The notes beneath the pieces were generated by a model. It did not search any database. It was not told the DNA's origin and saw nothing but the letters and a program-made list of their open reading frames with translations. Position numbers and translations under genes: made by a program. Source: Tubulanus polymorphus (Eukaryota; Nemertea; Palaeonemertea; Tubulaniformes; Tubulanidae). From it: DNA of 64,000 nucleotides. The number at the start of each line of letters is the position of its first letter. Within the stretch, counting starts at the first letter, position 1. The stretch covers positions 21,922,153-21,986,152 of the forward strand of contig NC_134028.1 in assembly GCF_964204645.1 (NCBI RefSeq), read 5' to 3'. This document shows positions 46,370 to 57,461 of this stretch, in pieces.

Positions 46370-48560
46370 TCATGTTTGAGAAATGCTCAAATTAGTCGTT
46401 CAGAGAGGCTTTACATTCACCTTGCTTTTCTTTTTTGAAAAATTTCCAAAAAGCCTTTGGGTCATTTTTTGACAAACCTTATCATTATGTATGCGCACTT
46501 TGTTTTGTCTATGTTGTTTTATTGCAGAATTGTAGTTCTTGTAGGCTACTTTGATATCATTCGCGTTCACGACAGTCATATGGTTTCTTAAACGTCATTT
46601 TGCATTACGGTAAATTCTGCGTTAAGACCTTACTCGTCTATCATAGGCTATAGTTTTATTACCCAAAGAGTTCTTTTTACACTGTTTCCTTCCCATAGAA
46701 TTTTCAGCTGCGTTTAAAAGGATATTACTGAGGCGCGTATCTGCTGTGTCACTATCTATGTTATTATATAAAAAGTCAAATTTATTCTCTGTTAATTCCG
46801 TCGGTATCTAAAGCCTCTCTGAACGAATCTATTTTGTTATCGGTCCATACAATTTTACTCGACACGGTTGTTTCATCTTGCTCGTTAGAGTGTGTCGCAT
46901 TTTCCTGCGCATTTCTTACTGAAAGATTACACAAAATAGGACAGTGAACGTCAGAAAAGAGTTGATCGAATTCCATCACCTCAAGATCTGTACATTTACA
47001 CAAAGAAAAAGACGACATTATAAAATAATCGACGACATGGAGATGGTTTACACCTTCTATACATGTGAATTCACCAATACACTTATCTCTCCCGACTCTT
47101 CCATTAGCAATAAAAATGTTATGGGATTTACAAAATTCTAAGAGTCTATATCCCAGTTATTAACATGTTCCTCTCTATTTCTTCGATACAGTAAATCTTT
47201 TGTCGACAAACTATCAATACTTTGTCTAACTGAGCTACAAGGCTGTGGGCATAGCTAAAGAAATCGGGTAATTGTTTCGTATGGGTATTGAAATCGCCCC
47301 ACAAGCAGTAATATGGATCGTTTCTACTTGTCACGTTTGTAAAAATCTAGGTCATCAAATAAATTAATATTCCCATAAGAACTTGATTCAGGAGGTATGC
47401 AGACGGCTCCTACATGTATTATCAAACTTCTGTCCCAATTAGTGAAACGCTTATCGATTTTAATCTGTTGAACGCAGCTCGATGATTTTTCTATTACTTT
47501 AATATGACTGCTTAATTTTGTTTTGAAGGCAATAAATAACCCCCCCCAGATTTTCTAATAGCTATTTTGGACCGATTATTCATCGCAACTTCATACTAGA
47601 GAATGGAAGTAATCTTTGACCCATAGGTAATCTGTATCGTCGAGTTATCGTTTCGAGGAAAACTAAAATATAATACTGACATAAAAGATCGAAGTCAAAC
47701 GTATGTGCATTGGTTTTTAAGCCACATATATTCAAACATAATAGTCGAAGTTTCGCATCATTAGTTTTTGGCTCGTCGAATTCCTATGCCGGGATTTCTA
47801 GTAAAAGGCGCGTGTTCTCAATGACTTCGCTGACTGGCTTCATTGGGCTATCGTTAACCGTTAAGGTTGTATTTGACGATTCATTCACTGGGTTTGGGTT
47901 TAACGGTTTGTCAAGTTGGTCGTTTTTCGCGGACTTTCACTGGTCGTTTTTCGCGGACTTTCGCGCCATAGCTTAGTCGGATCACGCTTCTCGACTAGTT
48001 TTACCTCGCCCGCGATGATTTTATACACATCCCCATTATAAATAAGTTTATCGTATGAGACACGAACTCTCGCACCGGGTTCCCTCCTGTTTTATTGAAG
48101 TCTTCAATATAGTATTTTTCTATTATTCCTCATTTCGAATGGTAGATCTCCTGAGATTCCAACATTTTTTTCTTTTTCTTTAATTCTATATCGAGCCATT
48201 ATAAACGAGCTGGCGATCATTATAATCGAGAAAACGTGCCACTATAGTGCGCGGACTTGATTTGGTGGGGTTTCTGTGAAACCTCTTTAACACTATATTT
48301 TTCACTTTGTTATCCGGAATTTCACTAAGCAGTATTTTTCTGATTTTCTCCTCACAGTTTTCCCTCACGTTAACGGGTTCTGGGACACCGTGAAAAACCA
48401 AGTTATTTCGGCGCGATCAGGCCTCTTGATCAATCATTCGGTTTTCAAGGGCCTGTAATTTAACTAATTCCGCACTCGTCTACGTAGTTCGGTTGGGCAG
48501 ATCTGTGTCTGATTTAGCAATTGACTGTACGATTTCGTTTATCTTTAACGTGAACTCATT
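46370..48560 (-). mobile_element. Degraded LINE (ORF1 and endonuclease only)
   Basis: On the minus strand an ORF1-type RRM region (VFHGVPE, IVARFLDYNDRQLVYNG; 48186-48401) is followed by an ORF2 endonuclease in broken frames: VGAVCIPPESSSYGN near 47410, LWGDFNTHT near 47290 and SDVHCPILCNL near 46940. NDPKAFWKFF near 46460 marks the linker before reverse transcriptase, but no reverse transcriptase follows. Several stops and frameshifts show it is dead. It sits between SLC16-like copies 2 and 3. Confidence 0.75.
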
Positions 48561-48689
48561 ACGTAGTTCATTTTTGACATTGTCAATTTTGAGATCAACT
48601 AAATGCTCAAAGTCGGCTTTACAAAAATTCAACTTGAAGACATAAACTGTCAACGTTAAAAAAAATTAAGTTTCTCGAAAAACAGGTGA

Positions 48690-51686
48690 TTATGCTAACG
48701 ACATATGAGATGCTATCCATTCACGGCTAACAGCTGACCGCAGACGACGGATTTCTGATGGCTTTTCACTCGTTAATGAACGGATGTGTTTAATCCAGAA
48801 TGGTATCATTACTAGAACACTGACCGCCACTAAACCTGCCGTCAATTCAAATGAATAGATGTAGTTCCCGGTTGCGTCATATAGCCACCCTGAAAATACA
48901 AATATCTTTAAAAACGTAAACAAATCTAGTCGATCTGTTGCTTCTTTACTTATTGAAAACTAACCAGCATATCAATGGTTGTAGTTGTGTCCAAGAAGGC
49001 CGGTCACATTACCTAATTAGAGAGCCCTTTAGATTATCGGCTAGAAAAATCCCAGATACATGTAAACCCGTCAAATCCCCGTGGACCTTCGACCTTGGGC
49101 GCTTGAACATTTCGTTGGTTCATGGGTCGTTCGCAACTTACCGGCTAATGGAGCACCGACCATGTATCCAACTCCAGAAGGTAACAACATGTATTGTACG
49201 GCCATATGAAGATATCTATACTCTATGATATCAGCAACAACTAGATGAGTGAGTCCAGAAAATGCTGACAATCCGATTCCAATGATAACAACTAAAACAA
49301 CAGCGGCTGTGAATCCTTCGAATACAGGAATTAGCGCCACCGTAACGCTTAGTAAAACATTAACTATTAGAAACAGAGTGAATGTATCAATACGAGGATG
49401 CTGCGAGATTATAGATACGATAAATCGTGATACCGTATTACTAGCTCCCAAGTACGGAACTAGATATCTAGCGCTTTCTAAATCCAATTTGCAAATATCA
49501 GCGAATCCGGAAACTATGTGCACAAATATGATTGAAACGCCCACATACAAGAAAAATACAGGAAAAATAACTCCTATAAAAGTTGGTTGTCGCAGAATCT
49601 CAACGTCTAACATATTCTTACAGCCCGAGGATGTTTTTTCTGTTGTTTTATCGTTATTTTGATCACTGACCAATTGATCTTGCGCAGTATTATCATCGCT
49701 ATGCATAATGGTGCCATTTTGCTTTTCTTGTATAATAAGAATGTCTTTATTGCGTAGAGGTTTATTCCATGTGCGCAGGACTAAACTACAGGGTATTAGA
49801 TTCAGAGTTAAGGCGCCGATTATTAGAACTGCTCCTCGCCAGGTATAAACTTCGATGGTCGCGTTTATGATGACCCCGAAGACGATAGTTCCCAAAGAAA
49901 CTGATGACATTATGAAAGCGCTGGCTATCGATCTGTAGCGGCGGAATCTGATGAGGAAGTAAGCGATCACGGGTCCGTTATGGAACGAATGAACCATTCC
50001 TGAAAAGAAAAGCCTTACGTAGTTTAAAGCCGAGCGCAAAACAGTACGAAAAGAAAACCTTTTTCCTGCTTCCCTCGTGAGTAATGCGGCGTTCCAAAAC
50101 AACCGAAATTGTAAAAATAGTCACACTAGGACGTGAATTGAATTTCATTTATCAAGAATCAAATCAAAATATACGACCTCTCACTAGAGTAGAGATCGTC
50201 GTCAGGTGTGAGGGAATAAATAGAGACAAGGGGTATATATGAGTATGGGTAAAAATCCCACAATAAATGAATGAACCTAAGTTTATTCAAAAATTAGAAA
50301 TATTGGGTTGCTACCCTTTTTCAGTCTAAAAGCCAAATGAATACACGGTATATGTATGTATGTGAATACATATTTTCGTGAAATAAGACACTCACCCCTG
50401 CACATGCATAATGAGGAATTAAGATCTGATATATTCAGAAAGGAGACCAAGACAAGGGGCTTAAAACTTTTGGAATGAGCGACAATCAAAGCATATTCGA
50501 CTAATGCGATCAGATTAGGAATAGGCTCTAGGGAAATCAAAATAATGTCCGGTTTTAAAAGAATGAAGGACTATCCAATTGATGAATATAGAAATATAGA
50601 AAAGGTCACATTAATCAGAACAAGAGGGGTCTTGACGATACTGATCACAATTCTATTCTCAATTCCTTTATAATCTGTTAAATTCTGTTTAATGTATAAT
50701 TGGCTCTATACGTGGCAACCTTATGTCGAACTTCGCGAAATATGTTATCATTGTTTGCACAGACCCGCGGTTACTAATCAGTGCGTTGATGTCGAAACAT
50801 ATTAAACACATAATCGAACGATATTTACATGCATGTTAGGGAAAACAAAATTTCTCGTTTCGCGAAGCCAAAGTGGTTCTGGTTTTTGTTACTTATTTTT
50901 GGAGCACTGCTGCACTCCGTTATAAAACAAGCATCTACAATGATACTTTTCGTGTTCGAATGGTGTGTGTGGGGGCACAGTGAGTCTTTGTATGGAAAAA
51001 TATGTCAAATACGTTCAAGTATCTAGTCGCATGGTGAAAAACGGTTATTGATTTATGAGTCGTTAACACATTTACATACCATTATCAACATACGTAAGCA
51101 AATGACTCTAGACTCTGTTAGCTGTTGACTGGGACTTACCAGCAGGTCAGCTAATATGAAAAGGTGAAAGCTAGAATTCATAGTAAAAAGTTAAATCTAT
51201 CGTATATTTACCACTGAATATCCATAGAACGTATATCAGCCATAGTTTCGTCGAAAGTGCGGAGCAGCAAATAGATAAACCGTTCAGAATACCAGACACG
51301 ACTAAACATCGCCTTAATCCAAATTTCTTAACTAACACACCAGCAACTGGGGCTAAAAAGAAGATTTTAGCGTTTCTTAGACATCAAGAAGAAAAAGAGG
51401 CCAAGTCGAAAATCGTTTTGGACCATTAGACTGTTACGAGAATTAAATCTTTTTTTTCAAACTAGAGCTTACCTAATATGAGACACATTCCGTGACCTGC
51501 GCCTATCCACGACACAACCTCGTACCCCGTATCGAAATATTCCGCCCATTCGACGATCAGAATACCGACTGAATAGAAAACTCCCCCTAAAATCATGAGT
51601 ATTCCTACACTAGCTAACACCAGACAATATCCTTCAATTCTACCCGGCTCGCGAAAATCGTCCCCGAATTCATTATCAGTCGTCAT
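48690..51686 (-). CDS. SLC16-like monocarboxylate transporter, copy 3
   Basis: Exons 51473-51686, 51212-51352, 49142-49999 and 48690-48889 give 470 residues with intact junctions. It is the most diverged of the three, for example VHSFHNGPVIAYFLIRFRRY in TM4-5, ILGGVFYSVGILIVEWAEYF in TM1 and a SLA C-terminus. It shares with the others the unusual EGYCLV/EGCCLV start of TM1. An upstream in-frame ATG exists at 51746, but 51686 aligns with the sister copies. Intron 2 (50000-51211) holds nothing obvious apart from a GGGTAAAAATCCCA unit at 50247. Confidence 0.85.
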
Positions 51687-53102
51687 TTTCGCATATATCC
51701 CAACTAATATATCACAGTCGCTCGGAGGTAGTGACGCATCTGACAATCAGTAGAACGAGTGAACAAACGTTTCACCTATTCAACTACTTCACGATATTAA
51801 CCCTAGCACACCCATACCGTACGTCGAGTAACGGGTGAATAAGTATGGTTTAGAGTCCGCGCACAAAATTATTAACGAAGTTAACTAAAACGCTTAATCC
51901 GAATCCGAATTAGAAAATTAACCCAAGCTAAAACATGAGCCTTTGAAGCGAGTTAAGTATGACATAAAGAGGTTTTGACTGCATGTTTTTGTTAGCCAAA
52001 CACCAGTGCTGGAGACATGCCGTACGTACATAACCCTAAAAATCTGCGTTAGGATACACGTGCTGGAGACTGCCGTACAACAACAACTGAAAGTATTATT
52101 ATACAAACTACGAGGGTCTGATATAAATCACGTAGTCAGCCGGTGTAGTCTAGTCGAAAATACACATAGCTGCGAGACCTCTAGATCTAACGTATCAGTT
52201 GCCCCCATTATTGTATCAAGTACAAAATTCCAGGGCCGTCCAGGCTGGTGCGGCGACGGGTTCGAGCTCACCTACTCGCAAAATTCTTAGTTCCGCTTAA
52301 TTCCCTGTCCTCGAAAATTTGCTTGATACTTTCCATGGATGTACTCTAATCTTTAAAGTTAGAGGTGTTGTGTTGTATATTTTGTCTTAGACTTGATGCG
52401 GTTGGTATCCTCTAGATACAATTCCACGAGTAAGAGTTAACTCTGAGTTAAAATCAGTAAATTTTTGATGTTTTAACTCTAGTGTCTAATGTTGCTGAAC
52501 TTGCTCTGCTAATAATTGATAGAGAATGATCATTATATGTAAGTGTCAGTTCTGATTATAAAAGTTATTCAGATTCTGCCGTATTCATGGAAGATATCAC
52601 AAAAGAAAAATGGCCACAAGGCCCTCAGAATACGCCTCGGAGTACCTTGATGACGGTTGTGCCGTAATGACTCATATTTAGTTCCACTTTGCCGGAGTAT
52701 CGCACCTACCCACATTAAGTGGCTGGCATAAAATACGGCCCTAGACGAACTCTCCAGTTTTGTCGATCAATGTGTCATTATCATTAGAGACATAACTGAG
52801 GAATAATTGTAATATTCTAGTCATGATTTCTATTTTCAGCGTGACGATTGTTATGAGGCCGTCATTTACATACAAGACAATCAATACATACATAATACGG
52901 CCCAAGTCGGATATAGCATAGTATAGTGCCTTGGCGTAGAGTTAACAAGTTGTGCGGTTAATGTATCAGCGCATCAATACATTGGCGCATGAATACATTG
53001 CTAATTGGGTATAAATGCGCGGCAAAGGAACAGTTCATTTACACGTTGACCGACGACTAGTGGCAGTTGACAACTGTTGGTTGTTTGTTGGTTGGCCCAG
53101 TG
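51687..53102. other. Intergenic stretch
   Basis: No gene is visible. GGGTTCGAGCTCACC at 52259-52273 resembles a tRNA B box and may mark an old SINE. A phrase GTGCTGGAGAC..TGCCGTAC is repeated at 52006 and 52062. Confidence 0.4.
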
Positions 53103-53310
53103 GAGAGATGATAGAGTGCATATTTCACCCGCTGGTTGACGGCCGACGGATGACACGATACAATGTTGTCGCCAATTTATGTACAAGGATCGTGGTGGCA
53201 AAAATGAGAGACGATAGAGTGCATAGACCTATATCATCCGCTGGTTGACGGTCGACGGACGACACGTCGCAATGTTGTCGCCAATGTATGTAGAAGGATC
53301 GTGGGTTGAC
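53103..53310. repeat. Two tandem copies of a roughly 105-bp unit
   Basis: Both copies run from GAGAYGATAGAGTGCATA through CCGCTGGTTGACGGYCGACGG and CAATGTTGTCGCCAAT to AAGGATCGTGG. They generate matching short frames on both strands with no recognisable product. Confidence 0.75.
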
Positions 53311-54057
53311 TGGTTGACGGGTGACCACAAAACACAAACAAACAAGAGAAGTAAATCTAAAGCGAAACAGTAAACTATAAGAATCAGCTGCGGAAGTTTC
53401 ATTTTTGATTTGGAAAAAAAGAGCCGTCACGTATCGATGTCGTTCTGTAGCAATTTGAACAATGCCATATTTCACCGTCCCCACGTTTGTTTTTTTTTGG
53501 AGGCGCATCTCACGTTGACAGTGCTAAAAATAAATAATGAATCTCCTGTGATTTTGAAGGCTTAACCGTGTTGAAACTAATATCAGAGAACTGGAATTGA
53601 CTAAAGAAACATAGAAATGTAATTTGTATTTTAAGTATGGGGTTGATCATGTGTTTGGTCACGTGGTGTGTTTGGTGTATTAGGTTAATAGATCGTTAAT
53701 AGGTAATTTGTTGGTTGGTAGATACGTCGACACGTTGACACATGGAATGTTAATGGCTGGCGATGTGAGTGTGTCGACATGACAACTTTCTTTGGGATAC
53801 ACATAAACCGAACAACGCAGTAAGCATACGCGAAGGAACTATACTATGCAATACCCTACTTGAGCCCATAATACCTTAGTCTAATTTCTATTGGCAGCCA
53901 CATTTTTTTTGTGTAAAAAACCGTTTTGAATTCGTTTTCTACAGCCCCAGATATATACAAAGAGTCTAATTTTCTCCAAACAATACTGAAACTAACAAAC
54001 AACGATAAAAGGAAAATTGATGAGGAGGAATTACACGGGCTCTCATACTTCTCTCTA
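53311..54057. other. Gene-free stretch
   Basis: Repeated GTGTTTGGT and GTTGACA-type words near 53650-53780; no gene. Confidence 0.35.
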
Positions 54058-54110
54058 AGCAGGGATTCGAACCTGACGGCATCGTGAAACTCGGCCCAAG
54101 TAATCTGACC
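54058..54110 (-). repeat. tRNA-like SINE fragment
   Basis: The minus strand carries a perfect B box, GGTTCGAATCCC (54062-54073). No convincing A box or cloverleaf, so a SINE fragment is more likely than a tRNA gene. Confidence 0.35.
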
Positions 54111-54234
54111 TGAAAGATTATTAGAGCCTTGAAAAATGACACTTGCATAGAATTATCGGCAAAATGATGAAATACAAAATTATACGATATTGAGGATAAA
54201 AACTCATTCTGCATTTGAATATATCGATGGTTTA

Positions 54235-54430
54235 ACTGAATAAGCCGGCAACCAGTCTAGTCCCGATATATCGATGACTTAGTGCCATTCCTCTTAAAAA
54301 CGATCATTTCAAATTTACCAAATACAAGAGTTAAGAACTATATTCAATTACGATATAAACGCCAAAATTCACAATTGTAACTGCTATTTTCAATCGCTAA
54401 TATTGGCGATGTAGTTAGTGCACATCGACT
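54235..54430. repeat. Dispersed repeat, inverted relative to 58855-59005
   Basis: CCGGCAACCAGTC...CCCGATATATCGATGAC and AATATTGGCGATGTAGT.AGTGCACATCGACTCACA both recur as reverse complement in intron 2 of TMEM26 copy B. A short mobile element family is likely. Confidence 0.55.
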
Positions 54431-54882
54431 CACACATGATAATCTATTCGATTGAATTTCTTTTAATAATGAATATTTTACTTCACATTGTATACAAACA
54501 TAGTTTTTCGTTGTGAAATACCATTTTAGTTCATTTTTCATTATCGCCTTTATTTGACAATAATTCATCATGAATAAGAGAGTTTCGATTCAATAGATTA
54601 TTTTCAAGCCATATGATATTGTACAATTTTCATACTTGCCCCGAATCAGTGACCATATACATTATTGTATTGTAAATTATAAAGAAAAATAAAACAGGTT
54701 TTCATGTCGAATTAGGTGCGCGAGTGGACTGTTTATAGACATGCATTTTGTCTTGTCTCTCAGTACCTGGAATCTAGTCTCAAATTATCGACTAGTCGTA
54801 CGTAGTAACATAACATAAATAAAAAAGGCATTTTCAAGTAAGGACCGGTAGAGTTTGGTAGGCTAAAACCTGAGATTACAAA

Positions 54883-56107
54883 ATGTGTGGCCTAAAAGGC
54901 AAAGATGTATGCAACATTTTGGGAGCAATATTCGTACGAACGATTTTCATAATATTTGTTCTTATTGCAATTTGGCGAGTGGTCGAAGGTCGCGGGACAC
55001 TTTTTTGGCTGTTGGCTTTGTCACTGGTTCCATTGATAGCCGAAGGAATCTATCGACTTATCAGATATAAAGGGACCGAAACTAATAGATGGTAATGTAG
55101 ACTATAATATAACGTTTCAGTGTTGACTAAGACTTTTCATTCACTTAGAGTAATTGATTCGATGATTATTTGTTTTTAGGTTCAGCGTTTGTTTCTTTTT
55201 ATTTCTCCTTCCGATCGTTGCCTGTATTTGGCTACTGCAGTTGAAGTATAACGAATGTATCCTCGACGCGATTCAGAACTCCACCCGTCAAAGCTATTGT
55301 AAACTTGAAACTTTTGAGATATCGTATAAGCAAATATTCGGGGTAAGATTTTAATTCGTGTTTCGTATTTGAGCGTATTTTTCAACTCTCCCAACTACGT
55401 GTACGTAATTTCCAAGCGCTGTGTTCATAGAAGAATTACCAATTCTTATAGATGTTTCTTTTTCAACGTGATATTTGTAGATCGCGGTTCCTATACCTCA
55501 ACTCTCTCAACTCAATTGGATTCTGAGTATTCAACAGGTTACCGTTATCATGCTCGCTATCGGTCGATGTTTGTTGCCGAATGATTTCAGTAACCGCATT
55601 CTCCTGACTCAAATGCTACTGGGGCTCATCGCTAACGGCGCTGACGTCATCGAATTCTTCCAAATCCAAAACGATATGAAACTCAAGGGCGTTCGCGATC
55701 CGATTATTTTCGTTCACTTGGCCTTGTGGTCGTTCAGTATGCTGCCCTTCTGTTTCTCACTGAGTCTGCTTGTTCGACGAGAAGAGGACCCTGCGCCTAA
55801 ACCGACGACCGACGAAAGTTCGGACGAGAAGGAGCAAACACGCAAGGAAGCGTTCAAGGACGTTCTATTCGCTGAACGCTGGTCAGTGATTCTAGACGTC
55901 ACATGTATGGATGCGCCTTACCTAGCAGCGAGAATATACGTCATGATTGAGTATAACATATTCACGAGTACGCTGCTATTCTTCGCTGTTAAAAACGCCT
56001 TTAAGGTGGTTGGAGGAATCGCCTTGTTCTTTATGATGATGCCGTGCTGCAAAGGGAAAGCGGCGAGCAAAACATCGAAGGTGTCACCTGATGATATTGA
56101 GGCCTAG
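54883..56107 (+). CDS. TMEM26: TMEM26-family membrane protein, copy A
   Basis: Exons 54883-55091, 55180-55342 and 55481-56107 (all GT/AG) give 332 residues. Landmarks match vertebrate TMEM26: IAIWRVVEGRGTLFWLLAL in TM1-2, NRWFSVCFFLFLLLPIVACIWLL, IGRCLLPNDFS, LLLGLIANGADVIEFFQ and CMDAPYLAARIYVMIEYNIF. Several (about eight) hydrophobic segments are visible, with an acidic loop (TTDESSDEKEQTRKEAF) and a short polar tail. The molecular function of the family is not established; the vertebrate gene is known as a beige/brite adipocyte marker. A poly(A) signal lies at 56780, with a MITE between stop and signal. Confidence 0.9.
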
Positions 56108-56286
56108 AACTGTGGACGCCTTCTCCGGATGAAATGAAGCCGCTGGATTTAGAGGGCCTACCAAACTGCGACGATATACATTGTAGATCTTATTTACAGG
56201 GATATTTGTCGAAGGAACATTTGCTGTGATATATAATCAGGTGTGATTTCTTACATATCAAGTACGTAGGACTTCAGTAGAGCTAT

Positions 56287-56702
56287 AACCGCGTTCACAC
56301 TAGATTCGGCGCTTATGAAGGACCGCACTTCGCTGGTGCCGAATTCACCAAAATACGGAGCTTACACTGCCAGTTACGTTCACACGTAGAGTCGGCAATT
56401 CGGCATTTAGTATAGCAATCACCCGGTGATCCGATAGAGGGGAGTGTAATTAGTGTTGAGTGTTTTGTAAACTACGCGGATATACCTGGCTAGCTAAGCC
56501 CTGAATCTGCGTTCAAACTACAAAAAAATATGCCGCCAGCTCAGTTCCGTATTGAGATCGGGTTTTCGGCGCGGAATCTCATTCCGCGCTTAATAAGCCG
56601 CGTATTTCAGTACGGAACCGAATAAGCCGCGAATAGGCCTCGAATAATTTCCAAGTGTGAACGCTTAGTACCGTACCAAAATCCTAGTGTGAACGCAGCT
56701 TA
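56287..56702. mobile_element. MITE with GCGTTCACACTAG ends
   Basis: The left end reads CCGCGTTCACACTAG and the right end, in reverse complement, CTGCGTTCACACTAG. The interior has GTTCACAC/GTGTGAACG internal repeats and no coding capacity. It lies in the probable 3' UTR of TMEM26 copy A. Confidence 0.65.
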
Positions 56703-56779
56703 CGTGGCAGTTCAGACTAACGTACGAGGATTTCTGTATCTATTCATTGTTTACCACGATATATCAATCTACATATAAA

Positions 56780-56785
56780 TAAAGT
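56780..56785 (+). terminator. Candidate poly(A) signal of TMEM26 copy A
   Basis: AATAAA followed by a GT/T-rich stretch (AGTTGTATCGTAGTTTGTTC), as expected downstream of a cleavage site. Confidence 0.45.
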
Positions 56786-57461
56786 TGTATCGTAGTTTGT
56801 TCTTTTATATTATTCATTTTCTATGCGTGGGAACTGGTCTTAGTTCTCTCTACTTACTAAGAAACCTAGGGGTGTAACGGACCTGTTTTCGAAAAAAAAA
56901 CAACTATCATGTGTTCAACGATTAGTGGATAAAAACCGCTTTCGATGTTTGTTTCGAGCGAACCGATAATAAGTTTACTGCATTTTGTTTAGACAACCAA
57001 GATGGCGGCTTATTCAAACACGATGAGGAAGTCGTCATTTGCCATCTTACTAAACTGCAAGACCTAAATCAACAAAGCATCTGTTTACGTCATATAAACT
57101 GGTTTCGAGAACTTTACCGAGTTCCTCAATACCCAACGGGTCGATTCTAAGCAAATACGCATTATGTTCTTCCTACTATTATCCACGCGGAATGGATCCG
57201 ATTTAATGTATCTCGAATCCCCCAGTTTGTGAGGTTGATCCTCTGTCAATGGCCTATGAAAAATACATCCGTCTTAAACATAAATAAACGCACCTCTAAA
57301 ACATGATTTTGAAAATTCCATCATACGGGGATACTATTGTCTTTGGTGTGCATTACTAAATTAAATATTTTACAACATAGCTACACTTGAAAACAAAACC
57401 CAAATATGATTCCTTTCCTTTTGTCGGTTTTAATTTTGGTGGATAAACTTGTGGATTTAGT
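56786..57461. other. Spacer between TMEM26 copies
   Basis: No gene or clear repeat is seen; the promoter of copy B should lie near its right end. Confidence 0.4.

Noticed and set aside
49249-49662. 137-codon plus-strand frame (and similar ones at 39478 and 43655)
   Set aside because: Antisense shadows of the SLC16-like third exon, repeated in all three copies for that reason.
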